A stretch of DNA of 64,000 nucleotides from Candidatus Dechloromonas phosphorivorans (GTDB lineage: Bacteria > Pseudomonadota > Gammaproteobacteria > Burkholderiales > Rhodocyclaceae): the NCBI GenBank assembly GCA_016714975.1, contig JADKBR010000007.1, positions 162,330 through 226,329 on the forward strand, written 5' to 3'. The notes under the pieces were generated by a model. It worked only from the letters and a program-made list of their open reading frames with translations, made no database searches and was not told the DNA's origin. Shown here piece after piece: positions 8,808 through 17,022 of the stretch (its first letter is position 1; each line of letters starts with the position of its first letter). Both the position numbers and the translations under genes were made by a program.

Positions 8808-10282
8808 GCCACCACCCGCGGACACTCGCGGCGCAACACGAGCGCTGCCCGGGCCTGGTCGACATCGGAAAACGGCGTTCGGATGCCGGCGATCTCCTGG
8901 TAGGGTTCATGGCCCTTGCCCGCAAGCAGGACGACGTCGTTCACGCCGGCGCCGGCAATGGCACGACGGATGGCTGCAGAGCGATCGACGACGGACTCAA
9001 CCGGCGTCATGCCCGCCAGGATATCGGCAATGATGCGCGCCGGATCCTCGCCGCGCGGATTGTCGCTGGTCAGGAGCACCCGGTCGGCCAGCCTGGCCGC
9101 GATCTCGCCCATCTGCGGCCGCTTTCCACGGTCGCGATCGCCACCGCAGCCGAAGACGACACAGAGGCTTCCATTGCGCGCCTGGGCCACATCGCGCAAC
9201 GCCCGCAGGACGTTCTCCAGCGCATCCGGACTATGCGCGTAATCGACGACGATCAGCGGCTCGCCGGCCCCCCCCAGACGCTCCATTCTGCCAGCCGGAG
9301 GGGTCAGCGCCGACAGGCGGCGGCCAACGTCCGCTGTTTCGATTCCGGAATCGTGAAGCACCGCTGCCGCCGCCAAAAGATTGGCTATGTTGTAGCGCCC
9401 AAGCAGGCAGGTATGAACCTCGACGCGCCCGCCCGGGAGCACCAGACTAAAGCGCTGACCACCCGGCGTCGCGACCAGATTCTCGGCGCGCACCGCCACG
9501 CCACCCGCCGTCTTCGGGTCACCGATGCCATAGCCGAGAACGGAACGCGCAGTCGTCTCACGCATCAGCCTGCGGCCCAGTTCGTCGTCGGCATTGATGA
9601 TCGCCGTGCGCAGGCCAGGCCAGACAAGGAGGCGCCGCTTCGCAGCCGCATATGCTTCCATGCTGCCGTGATAGTCCAGGTGGTCGCGGGTAAAATTCGT
9701 GAACACCGCGACATCCACCCGTGCACCATTCAGGCGCCCCTCCTCGATGCCGATCGAACTCGCTTCGAGTGCGCAGGCCTCGGCCCGGGCACGCTGAAAG
9801 CCAGCCAGCAGCCGCATCAGGGTCGTCGCTTCCGGCGTCGTGAACCCGGTATCTGCGAGCCCGCCCGGAAAGCCCGCGCCGAGCGTGCCAATGACCGCGC
9901 ACTTGCGGGCGTGGGCGCGGGCGATGAACTGGCTGACCGTGGTTTTGCCATTGGTGCCGGTGACAGCAATCAGCGAGAGCTTGGCGCTCGGCTCGCCATA
10001 GACCAGATGTGCCAGCGGACCGGCGAGCGCCCGTAACCCGTCGATTTGCATGTTGGCTGCGGTCCACCCCGGGTTCCAGGCGAAATCGCCGCCTGCTTGC
10101 CAAAGCACGGCAGCAGCTCCGCGCGCGATGGCGTGCGCGATGTAGCGGCGCCCGTCGGCGAGGGTGCCGGGATAGGCAAGGAAAACGTCACCGGGACGTA
10201 CCTGGCGGCTGTCGTCGGCCACTCCCGTGGCGACGACTCCGCGCGCTGCCAGACGCTCGAGAATTAGGTGCTGGGCGCTCAA
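8804..10282 (-). CDS. murE: UDP-N-acetylmuramoyl-L-alanyl-D-glutamate--2,6-diaminopimelate ligase
   Basis: 492 aa. Adds the third residue, meso-diaminopimelate. Seen: DDSRQVRPGDVFLAYPG near the N-terminus, the P-loop VTGTNGKTTVSQF, the SSIGIEEGRLNG block, TRDHLDYHGSMEAYAAAK, and the DNPRGEDP motif that selects meso-DAP rather than lysine. The start appears to be TTG at 10282, overlapping the ftsI stop (TTGA), with a strong GGAAGGGG ribosome-binding sequence five or six bases upstream. No in-frame ATG gives a better fit. Ends overlapping murF. Confidence 0.95.
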   Translation of the reverse strand: MSAQHLILERLAARGVVATGVADDSRQVRPGDVFLAYPGTLADGRRYIAHAIARGAAAVLWQAGGDFAWNPGWTAANMQIDGLRALAGPLAHLVYGEPSAKLSLIAVTGTNGKTTVSQFIARAHARKCAVIGTLGAGFPGGLADTGFTTPEATTLMRLLAGFQRARAEACALEASSIGIEEGRLNGARVDVAVFTNFTRDHLDYHGSMEAYAAAKRRLLVWPGLRTAIINADDELGRRLMRETTARSVLGYGIGDPKTAGGVAVRAENLVATPGGQRFSLVLPGGRVEVHTCLLGRYNIANLLAAAAVLHDSGIETADVGRRLSALTPPAGRMERLGGAGEPLIVVDYAHSPDALENVLRALRDVAQARNGSLCVVFGCGGDRDRGKRPQMGEIAARLADRVLLTSDNPRGEDPARIIADILAGMTPVESVVDRSAAIRRAIAGAGVNDVVLLAGKGHEPYQEIAGIRTPFSDVDQARAALVLRRECPRVVA

Positions 10283-12027
10283 AGCCGCCCCTTCCCAGCC
10301 GCCGCTTCGGCCACCTGGATTGGGTCATCCGGCGGAATGCCTAGTGTCCGCAAGGAGCCGCCCATGATCTGCGAGAACACCGGACCGGCCACATCGCCAC
10401 CGTAGTGCGCGCCGCCCGTCGGTTCGTCGATCATCACCGCCACGACCAGACGCGGGTCACCGATCGGCGCAAGTCCGATGAACGAGGCGATGTATTTTCT
10501 CACGTAGGCGCCACCTTCGATCTTGTAAGCAGTGCCGGTCTTGCCACCCACCCGGTAACCCGGTACGCGCGCTTTCGGGGCCGTTCCCTCGGGCTGCACC
10601 GCCATCTCCAGCATGGCGCGGATTTCGCGAGCTGTCTGCTGCGAGAATACGCGGACGCCGTGCGGCGGCGGCTCTTCGCTCCGGATCAGGGTCAACGGGC
10701 CCGTCTCGCCATCGCGGGCAAAAACGCTGTAGGCGCGCGCCAGCTGGATCAGGCTGACCGACACGCCATGCCCATAGGACATTGTCGCCTGCTCGATCGG
10801 ACGCCAGATTTTCCACGGCCGCAGCCGGCCAGTCACCTCGCCCGGAAATCCGAGATTAGGCGCCTGACCGAAGCCAACGCTGTCGAGCATCTCCCACATC
10901 TCCCTGGGTGGGAACCCAAGGGCCAGCTTGACGGTTCCGACATTCGACGATTTCTGAACCACCTGCGCCACGGTCAGGGCGCCGTGAGGGTGCGCATCCG
11001 ATATGGTCGCCGAGCCGATGGTCAGCCTGCCCGGCGCGCAATTGATGACCGTTTCAGGGCGCACCTTGCCGCTCTCCAAGGCGAGCGCGGCGGTGAACGG
11101 CTTCATCACCGAGCCTGGCTCGAAGGTATCGGTCAGGGCACGGTTGCGCAGTTGCGCTCCCGACAGGCGGTCGCGATTGTTCGGGTTATAGGTCGGCAGG
11201 TTGACCAGCGCCAGAATCTCGCCCGTCCGCGTATCAACAACGATCGCGCCGCCTGCCTTGGCATTGTGCTTTTCAACCGCAGCCTTGAGCTGACTGTAGG
11301 CCAGATACTGGATTTTTGAGTCGAGCGCCAGGCGTATTTCCTTGCCATCCTGCGGTGGCTTGAGGGCAACGACATCCTCGATGATGTTGCCGCGCCGGTC
11401 GCGGATCACGGTACGGCTACCAGGCCGTCCAAGCAAGCTCTGCTGGAAGGCCAGCTCCACTCCCTCGAGGCCCTTGTCATCAACGCCAGTGAAACCCACG
11501 ATGTGTGCCGTCATATCCCCGGTCGGGTAATAGCGGCGGTATTCCTTTTCCTGATGCACTCCCGGCAACTTCAACGCCGCGATGCGCTCGGCGGTTTCCG
11601 GTGGCACCTGGCGCTTGACGAAAACGAACGTCTTTTCCGTGGCGATCTTGCTTTCCAGTTCGCGCGCGCTCATGTCCAGCAGTGCTGCCAATCGCTGTTT
11701 CTGGGGACCAGACATGGTCCGTGCGTCACCAGGAATCGCCCAGATTGTCTTCATTGGCGTGGACACGGCCAGCAGGTCGCCGTTGCGGTCAGTGATTTTG
11801 CCCCGCGAAGCAGAGACTTCAATATCACGCAGGTAACGCGACTCGCCTTTCCCCTGCAGAAAGTCGTTGTTGATGACTTGCAGATAGAAGCCCCGTCCGA
11901 CCAGGGCCGCGAAAGCACCCATCAGGAGCAGGCCAACGGTGCGCGAGCGCCAGCCTTGCAGGGCGAGCTGCAACACCGGGCTCTCGGCGAAGCGGTGGCC
12001 GCGCTGCGGGCGCCGACGAACGACCAT
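10279..12027 (-). CDS. ftsI: Penicillin-binding protein 3 (septal transpeptidase FtsI)
   Basis: 582 aa class B penicillin-binding protein, the divisome transpeptidase that cross-links septal peptidoglycan. One N-terminal membrane anchor (about residues 30-50), a pedestal domain containing RRGNIIEDV, then the transpeptidase domain. Catalytic motifs are visible in order: EPGSVMKPF (SxxK, Ser as nucleophile), SSN in QKSSNVGTVK, and KTGTAYK (KTG). ATG at 12027 shares one base with the ftsL stop (TGATG). C-terminus overlaps the TTG start of murE. No truncation. Confidence 0.97.
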   Translation of the reverse strand: MVVRRRPQRGHRFAESPVLQLALQGWRSRTVGLLLMGAFAALVGRGFYLQVINNDFLQGKGESRYLRDIEVSASRGKITDRNGDLLAVSTPMKTIWAIPGDARTMSGPQKQRLAALLDMSARELESKIATEKTFVFVKRQVPPETAERIAALKLPGVHQEKEYRRYYPTGDMTAHIVGFTGVDDKGLEGVELAFQQSLLGRPGSRTVIRDRRGNIIEDVVALKPPQDGKEIRLALDSKIQYLAYSQLKAAVEKHNAKAGGAIVVDTRTGEILALVNLPTYNPNNRDRLSGAQLRNRALTDTFEPGSVMKPFTAALALESGKVRPETVINCAPGRLTIGSATISDAHPHGALTVAQVVQKSSNVGTVKLALGFPPREMWEMLDSVGFGQAPNLGFPGEVTGRLRPWKIWRPIEQATMSYGHGVSVSLIQLARAYSVFARDGETGPLTLIRSEEPPPHGVRVFSQQTAREIRAMLEMAVQPEGTAPKARVPGYRVGGKTGTAYKIEGGAYVRKYIASFIGLAPIGDPRLVVAVMIDEPTGGAHYGGDVAGPVFSQIMGGSLRTLGIPPDDPIQVAEAAAGKGRL

Positions 12028-12329
12028 CAGCGCGCCTCCTTTTTCTTCAGCTTAGGCAATGGCTTGGCCTGAGGCCTGTCTACGACCCTGCCGACGGCAT
12101 CCGGCGCCACCATATGCAGACGGTCTCGGGCAATTTTTTCAATCCGCGGATGGGTCGCCCAAGTGGATAATTCGAGCTGCAGCTGACCATATTCGATATC
12201 CAGTTGGCGCACCCGCTCCTGTTCCCCCTCCAGCGCCTGGAAGAGCTTGCGCGCTCGGTGCTGGGAAGTCACCGCACCCAGTGCGCAGGCGACAGCGATC
12301 AGGAGAAGGATGATGTTGAATCGGACCAT
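12027..12329 (-). CDS. ftsL: Cell division protein FtsL
   Basis: 100 aa bitopic membrane protein. A short N-terminus is followed by one strongly hydrophobic helix (about residues 4-20). The rest is a periplasmic heptad-rich, leucine-zipper-like region, then a basic Lys/Pro/Arg-rich tail. FtsL forms the FtsQLB subcomplex that activates FtsWI. Sequence conservation in this family is low, so the call rests on size, topology and the invariant place between rsmH and ftsI. ATG at 12329 overlaps the rsmH stop (TAATG). Confidence 0.93.
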   Translation of the reverse strand: MVRFNIILLLIAVACALGAVTSQHRARKLFQALEGEQERVRQLDIEYGQLQLELSTWATHPRIEKIARDRLHMVAPDAVGRVVDRPQAKPLPKLKKKEAR

Positions 12330-13255
12330 TACAGTTTTTCGGCCGCCCGCATCACCGCACTGCGCGCACGGGGATTGGCCGCAATTTCAGCGGCAGAGGG
12401 CTTTGCGGCCTTGCCCACCAGACGCAGTCTCGCCTTCGGCAACTGATCGGCGCGCAACGGGAGGCTCTTTGGCAGGGTATCTGCTGACGACTGAGTGCGC
12501 ATGAAGTTCTTGACGATGCGGTCTTCGAGAGAGTGAAAGGAAATCACTACCAGTCGCCCGCCGGGCCGCAGCAGGTCGAGCGCCTGCGGCAACGCTAGCG
12601 CCAGTTGGCTGAGTTCCTGATTGATATGAATCCGTAGAGCTTGAAAGCTGCGCGTCGCCGCATCCTGCCCTGGCTCACGGGTGCGCACGGTCGCACGTAC
12701 GAGCGCCGCAAACTGCCCGGTTGTGACAATTGGTTGTTCGAGCCGAGTAGCGACAACCTTCTTTGCAATCTGGAAAGCAAACCGTTCTTCGCCATAACTC
12801 CTGATGACCTCCGTAATTTCCCTGATTTCGGCTCGCGCCAGCCATTCGGCGGCCGTTTCGCCGCGCGTCGTATCCATGCGCATGTCCAGCGGCGCATCGT
12901 GGCGAAAGCTGAAACCGCGCTCGCCATCATCAAACTGCGGCGACGAGACGCCAATATCGAAAAGAACCCCATCAATGTCCTTGATGCCCGCATCGCCTGC
13001 CACGTCAGCCAGTTCGCCGAAAGCGCGATGGACCAGATGAAACCGTGGATCGTTGATGGCCCGGCCAAACGATATCGCCATCGGGTCGCGGTCGACCGCC
13101 ACCAGACGACCTTTCTCATTCAGGCAAGCGAGAATGCGGCGGCTATGCCCTCCGCGCCCGAAAGTGGCATCGAGGTAGACGCCTTCGGCTCGTATCGCCA
13201 GGGCATCGATGGCCTCCTTGAGCAGCACCGTCAGGTGGGCGGCACCGCCCGTCAC
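12329..13255 (-). CDS. rsmH: 16S rRNA (cytosine(1402)-N(4))-methyltransferase
   Basis: 308 aa SAM-dependent methyltransferase (formerly MraW) that methylates C1402 of 16S rRNA in the decoding centre. Seen: HLTVLLKEAIDAL, the SAM-binding DATFGRGGHSRRIL, DIGVSSPQFDDGERGFSF, and the C-terminal SFHSLEDRIVKNFMR block. The start is a GTG at 13255 that overlaps the mraZ stop (GTGA); no in-frame ATG lies near it. Second gene of the cluster, as in most bacteria. Confidence 0.97.
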   Translation of the reverse strand: MTGGAAHLTVLLKEAIDALAIRAEGVYLDATFGRGGHSRRILACLNEKGRLVAVDRDPMAISFGRAINDPRFHLVHRAFGELADVAGDAGIKDIDGVLFDIGVSSPQFDDGERGFSFRHDAPLDMRMDTTRGETAAEWLARAEIREITEVIRSYGEERFAFQIAKKVVATRLEQPIVTTGQFAALVRATVRTREPGQDAATRSFQALRIHINQELSQLALALPQALDLLRPGGRLVVISFHSLEDRIVKNFMRTQSSADTLPKSLPLRADQLPKARLRLVGKAAKPSAAEIAANPRARSAVMRAAEKL

Positions 13256-13698
13256 AGCACCAGATCTCCAAAGCCGGGTGGCAAATCGCCCGCAAGCGCT
13301 TCCGCCGCGAGTTCATTCTGCCGCTTCCAGCCAGTTTCACTCCATATCTCGAAGTGCGAACCCATGCCAACCAGGTAGACCGTCTTTTCCAGCTGGGCAT
13401 AGTCACGCAATTCCTGCGCAACCAGGATGCGCCCGGCGGCATCGGGCTCTTCGGTACGGGCATTGCCGACCAGCACACGCTTGATCGAAGCGGCGCGCGT
13501 GTCAAGGCTGGAGGCCTTCAGAATCTGGTCACGAATCGGCTGCCATGCCGGCGACGGGTAAAGCAGGAGGCAGCGGTGTGGATGCGCGGTCAGGACCAGC
13601 GAGCCCTCGCCAGCGGCGAGCAGGGCCTCGCGATGCCTTGCCGGTATGGCAAGTCGCCCCTTCGCATCCAGACTGAGTGCTGCAGCGCCCTCGAACAT
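13252..13698 (-). CDS. mraZ: Transcriptional regulator MraZ
   Basis: 148 aa, AbrB-fold DNA-binding protein that forms ring oligomers and represses its own operon. Two SpoVT/AbrB-type halves are visible: SLDAKGRLAIPARHREAL near residue 10 and EPDAAGRILVAQELRDYA near residue 85. The ATG at 13698 gives the expected MFEGAAALSLD start; extension to 13743 would run into the operator and is rejected. First gene of the cluster, directly downstream of three MraZ boxes, so autoregulation is expected. Confidence 0.95.
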   Translation of the reverse strand: MFEGAAALSLDAKGRLAIPARHREALLAAGEGSLVLTAHPHRCLLLYPSPAWQPIRDQILKASSLDTRAASIKRVLVGNARTEEPDAAGRILVAQELRDYAQLEKTVYLVGMGSHFEIWSETGWKRQNELAAEALAGDLPPGFGDLVL

Positions 13699-13717
13699 TC
13701 CGGTCTCGCCCCCTAAT

Positions 13718-13770
13718 TCCCACTTTTTCACACATTTTCCCACTCTAGGGCATCATTCGCCCCCAGTCAA
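13718..13770 (-). promoter_or_regulatory. Promoter of the division cluster with three MraZ boxes
   Basis: On the minus strand, TTGACT (13765-13770) lies 17 bp from TAGAGT (13742-13747), a sigma70-like -35/-10 pair with an A/T-rich stretch upstream. Running from the -10 towards mraZ are three direct repeats with exact 10-bp period: TGGGA (13738-13742), TGTGA (13728-13732) and TGGGA (13718-13722), separated by 5-nt spacers. TGGGN-N5 repeats are the known MraZ operator layout. The first box overlaps the -10 element, a position suited to repression. Confidence 0.8.
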
Positions 13771-13799
13771 TAGGGAAAACAGCGATTTTTTCATTTACA

Positions 13800-14225
13800 A
13801 CAAGGACTTAGGCGAGGTTTTGTCAGTGGTTTGCGAGGAACATAAGTTATTGAAATCAATGAGTGAATATCGACTCTTAAAGTAACTTGTAAGGAGTTTT
13901 GGCGCGCGAACCCGTATCGCGACGCACAAATCTGGTCGCAACAGGATGCTGTGGCGTTTTTTTGGCTGTGACGAGGGGTCGACTGCGGTTGATCCGCGCG
14001 TGATGCCCCGCGGCGGGAACTGGCACCCGTAACGCCACCCAAAGGTTTCCCGAGGGGGAAAACCGCCCTCGACGTTGCGCGGGTGCCATGGGCCCCATCG
14101 GATGCAACGGTCGCCGGCCCGGGAGAATGCCCAGCCTTCTCCGCACTGGACCCCCCCCTGCACAAGCGAGTGCGCTAACTACAACCCTCAGAAACCCCGG
14201 GGTTGCTGGGAGACTGGCAGAGACG
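13800..14225. other. Unassigned intergenic region with a long nested hairpin
   Basis: About 425 bp between mraZ's promoter and dsbC with no convincing ORF. The half near mraZ is relatively A/T-rich; the half near dsbC is very GC-rich and structured. GGCACCCG (14022-14029) pairs with CGGGTGCC (14080-14087). Nested inside are AACG (14031-14034) with CGTT (14073-14076) and CGAGGG (14051-14056) with CCCTCG (14066-14071). A palindrome AACCCCGGGGTT sits at 14193-14204, just after the dsbC stop. I could not match it to RNase P, 6S, tmRNA, 4.5S RNA or a known riboswitch by eye. Confidence 0.45.
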
Positions 14226-14930
14226 CTACTTCAACTGGCTGAGCTTCTGCTCGATCTTGGCCAACGGCATCGCGCCGGGCACGCGCTCACCATCGGCAAA
14301 GAACATGGTTGGGGTGCCGCTGATATTCAGGCGACGCCCGAATTCCTGATTCTTCGTAATCGCCGCAGTATCGCAATCATCCTTGCCTGCTGGAACCCGC
14401 CCTTCGATCATCCAGTCATTCCATGCCTTGGTGCGGTCGGTAGCACACCAGATCTGCTTCGATTTCTTGATCGAGTCCTCAGACAGGATCGGATACAGAA
14501 AGGTGTACACCGTCACGTTGTCGAGCTTGAGCAAGTCCTTGGCCAGACGCTTGCAATAGCCGCAGTTCGGATCCTCAAACGTTGCCAGGACGCGGGTACC
14601 GTTGCCGCGCACCTGCTTGATGGCGCGTTCCATGGGCAGTTCGGCAAACTTGATTGCGGTCAGCTTGCGCATGCGCTCCTCGGTGACGTTCTTCATGCTC
14701 TTGCCATCGATCAACTGACCGCCGGCCACGAATGCCGTCATCTTTTCGTCGGTGTAGAGGATGTTGCCCTCGGAATAAACCTCGTAAAGCCCGAGAAAAC
14801 CCGACTTGGTAACGCTTTCCACCTTGGCGCCGAGCTTGGCCTCCATCGCCTTCTTGATCTCGGCCTCATCGGCATTGGCGCTCGCCATGAACAGCGTGGC
14901 AAGTGCGAGAGGCAAAATTCTCATCAGCAT
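14226..14930 (-). CDS. dsbC: Thiol:disulfide interchange protein DsbC
   Basis: 234 aa periplasmic disulfide isomerase. A short signal peptide ends around ASANA (residues 16-20). It is followed by the N-terminal dimerisation domain and a thioredoxin-like domain with the active site CGYC (Cys123, Cys126) in FEDPNCGYCKRL. The cis-Pro loop is SGTPTMFF. A second Cys pair (IWCATD ... KDDCD) is the usual structural disulfide. The ATG at 14930 has AGGAG six bases upstream. It lies nine bases downstream of the hydroxylase gene on the same strand, so the two are probably co-transcribed. Confidence 0.95.
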   Translation of the reverse strand: MLMRILPLALATLFMASANADEAEIKKAMEAKLGAKVESVTKSGFLGLYEVYSEGNILYTDEKMTAFVAGGQLIDGKSMKNVTEERMRKLTAIKFAELPMERAIKQVRGNGTRVLATFEDPNCGYCKRLAKDLLKLDNVTVYTFLYPILSEDSIKKSKQIWCATDRTKAWNDWMIEGRVPAGKDDCDTAAITKNQEFGRRLNISGTPTMFFADGERVPGAMPLAKIEQKLSQLK

Positions 14931-14939
14931 TCAATTCTC

Positions 14940-16103
14940 CTAATAGGCGCCCAAGGCATAGCGCACCAGAACATTCTTGACGAAGGGCAATCCGTTGGTC
15001 AGGTTCAAACCGAGGTTGCGCAGTGTGCGGACTCCGGACGGTGAGTCCCTGAACAGGCGGCGCAGGCTGTCGGTCGATGTGAGCATCAGCGCCGTCTCTT
15101 CCCGGCGGGCACGCTGATAGCGTTGCAAAAACCGCTCATTGCCAATGTCTTGCCATGGCGATGCGCCTGACAGCAGGCCCGCGAGCACGCTGGAATCCTG
15201 GAAGCCAAGGTTTATCCCATGCCCGGAAAGAGGATGGATGCCGTGCGCTGCATCACCGACCAGCGCCAGTCTCCGCGCCACAGTTTGCGGAACGCGCATC
15301 AACCGGAGCGGGAAGGCGACGGGCGCTGTCAGCACCGCCAGCCTGCCAAGGCTCCTCTCTCCTGCAGCGGCGACGCGCTCGCAGAAAAGCTCGTGAGGCA
15401 AGGAACAAAGTTGATTTGCGTATTCATCAGCGGTTGACCAGACAACCGAGATACGGTTCCCGGGCAGTGGCAGATAGGCAAGCACACCGTCGTCACGGAA
15501 CCATTGATGCGCGATGTTGCGATGCGGCCTTTCCGTCGTCAGGTTGGCGACCACCCCCATTTCGCCATAGGGCGTATTCACCGCCGACAAACCCGCCGCC
15601 TGCCGCACCCAGGAATCCCTGCCATCGGCGCCCACCAGCAGGCGGGCCGCCAGAAGCGAACCATCAGCCAATTCGAGCCGTGCGCCATCCGACTCAAATT
15701 CCAGGCTTTTGGGACGGGACGGACAGAGTAACGTGAGATTTCCCTGCCGCTTGGCGCTCTCCCAAAATTCACAGGCCATCAGCGACGATTCGAGAATCCA
15801 GCCAAGCTCGGGCACGCCAGCTTCGTAAGCGGAAAAGACCACACGGCCACCCGCATCGCCACGAACGTCCATGCCGCGAATCGGGGAAATGCGGTCGGCA
15901 TCGAGGTGCTTCCAGGCGCCGATCCGGTCGAGAAAAGCCATGTTGGCCGGGCTGATCGCATAGACGCGGGCGTCCCAGCCTGCGGGGCGCGATGGCGGCT
16001 GATGTTCGACCAGCGCGATGCGCAGGGGTGTGTCGCGCAAGGCGATGGCGAGACTGGCACCGGCCAGCCCACCACCGACGATAATCAGATCAAACTTCTG
16101 CAT
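14940..16103 (-). CDS. UbiH/UbiF-family FAD-dependent hydroxylase (ubiquinone biosynthesis)
   Basis: 387 aa flavoprotein monooxygenase. Seen: N-terminal FAD Rossmann motif IIVGGGLAGASLAIAL, the middle VGADGRDSWVRQAAG (DG motif) and the C-terminal ALVGDAAHGIHPLSGHGINLGFQD (GD motif with the UbiH-type HPLAGQG-like loop). These features place it among the aerobic ubiquinone ring hydroxylases (UbiH, UbiF, UbiI, UbiL, UbiM). Which ring carbon it hydroxylates cannot be read from sequence alone, so no symbol is given. It is upstream of dsbC on the same strand, a frequent betaproteobacterial pairing. Confidence 0.88.
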   Translation of the reverse strand: MQKFDLIIVGGGLAGASLAIALRDTPLRIALVEHQPPSRPAGWDARVYAISPANMAFLDRIGAWKHLDADRISPIRGMDVRGDAGGRVVFSAYEAGVPELGWILESSLMACEFWESAKRQGNLTLLCPSRPKSLEFESDGARLELADGSLLAARLLVGADGRDSWVRQAAGLSAVNTPYGEMGVVANLTTERPHRNIAHQWFRDDGVLAYLPLPGNRISVVWSTADEYANQLCSLPHELFCERVAAAGERSLGRLAVLTAPVAFPLRLMRVPQTVARRLALVGDAAHGIHPLSGHGINLGFQDSSVLAGLLSGASPWQDIGNERFLQRYQRARREETALMLTSTDSLRRLFRDSPSGVRTLRNLGLNLTNGLPFVKNVLVRYALGAY

Positions 16104-16142
16104 GGGGACGATCTTGCCGTTTCGTACGAAACGGATCAGAAA

Positions 16143-16457
16143 TCAAACCGTGTTGCCCGTCGGTTTGTTGGGCCGTGGCCGGCGGTTGTTGCTGTTGGTA
16201 CGGGGCCGGTGCTTCTTGGGCTGGCCAAGCTGCTGTTTCTGGCCGCCCCCAAGGCCTGAACCACTGCCCGGGTCGGAAGCAGACGCACGATTTCCCGGCG
16301 CAAGCTGAATTTCCAGCTCGATGATTTCATCCCACTGCTCGTCTGTCCTGTCCCGTTCGGGGATCGCCAGCAACTCACGCAGGCGACGACGGTTGTCGTT
16401 GGGCGGTGGCGACAGTGCTTGGTCAACGGGTGGGGTTTCGGGGTCTTGATCGTTCAT
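16143..16457 (-). CDS. Small hypothetical protein, charged with Gly/Pro/Asn-rich tail
   Basis: 104 aa, not recognised. The N-terminal half has a compact helical-looking core (RRRLRELLAIPERDRTDEQW, then DEIIELEIQLAPG). The C-terminal half is low complexity, rich in Gly, Gln, Pro, Asn and Arg, ending basic. No signal peptide or membrane segment. It sits 39 bp upstream of the hydroxylase gene on the same strand and after the HU gene. The ordered core followed by a basic tail could suggest nucleic-acid contact, but that is only a guess. An alternative frame in the same place is less protein-like. Confidence 0.6.
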   Translation of the reverse strand: MNDQDPETPPVDQALSPPPNDNRRRLRELLAIPERDRTDEQWDEIIELEIQLAPGNRASASDPGSGSGLGGGQKQQLGQPKKHRPRTNSNNRRPRPNKPTGNTV

Positions 16458-16512
16458 TGAATACCATGAAGCGAAACCCGTCGTTTACGGGCCCGCATCG
16501 AGAAAGGTGTAC

Positions 16513-16809
16513 TTACTTCTTCTGCGTGGCTTTCTTCGTACTGACCGCAGCCTTGAAGGCGGTCCCGGCAGTGAACCTGGGGACCGTCGAAGCGGCAATC
16601 GTTAGCGGAACGCCTGTCTTTGGATTCTTGCCGATGCGCTCAGCGCGGCTGGCGGGTTTGAACGTACCGAAACCGACCAGCATCACGGAATCACCCTTAG
16701 CCACCGCGCTGACGACCGCCCCGAGAATAGCCGACAGCGCCTTCTCGGCAGCAGCTTTGGTGATGCCGGCTTCTGTTGCAGCAACTTCGACCAGTTCGGT
16801 TTTATTCAT
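16513..16809 (-). CDS. HU family DNA-binding protein
   Basis: 98 aa, with typical HU/IHF sequence: MNKTELVEVAATEAGITKAAA at the start, FGTFKPASRAERIGKNPKTG in the DNA-binding arm region and VPRFTAGTAFKAAV near the end, followed by a short basic tail. It is a histone-like dimeric protein that bends and compacts DNA. The ATG at 16809 is preceded by GGAGG; the longer open frame to 16977 has no HU homology upstream and is rejected. The HU wording (rather than IHF) is seen in the arm, but assignment to hupA or hupB is not attempted. Confidence 0.93.
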   Translation of the reverse strand: MNKTELVEVAATEAGITKAAAEKALSAILGAVVSAVAKGDSVMLVGFGTFKPASRAERIGKNPKTGVPLTIAASTVPRFTAGTAFKAAVSTKKATQKK

Positions 16810-16975
16810 CACAGCGCCTCCGGTTAACTGCTTGGATTGAGGAAATCTCGCCGTGAACCCGGCAGAAACGGCAAGGTAGCACATTTTTCGACCAAGCGCT
16901 GTGGGTCGCGGCGATATTTGAACACACGCCCTTGAATTCGGGCAGTTCGCGCACGTCGACCGCAACAGCCGGCGC

Positions 16976-17000
16976 AAAAAACCCCGGACGAAGCCGGGGT
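16976..17000 (-). terminator. Rho-independent terminator of napDABC
   Basis: On the minus strand: stem ACCCCGG (17000-16994), 6-nt loop, CCGGGGT (16987-16981), then a run of T (16981-16976). It lies 22 bp after the napC stop codon. Confidence 0.9.
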
Positions 17001-17022
17001 CTGGGTGCTCGACAAAGACGCC

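Noticed and set aside
13860..14215. RNase P RNA, 6S RNA, tmRNA or 4.5S RNA near mraZ
   Set aside because: None of the conserved cores (e.g. GAGGAAAGTCCGGGC of RNase P, GGTCAGGTCCGGAAGGAAGC of 4.5S RNA) is present on either strand.
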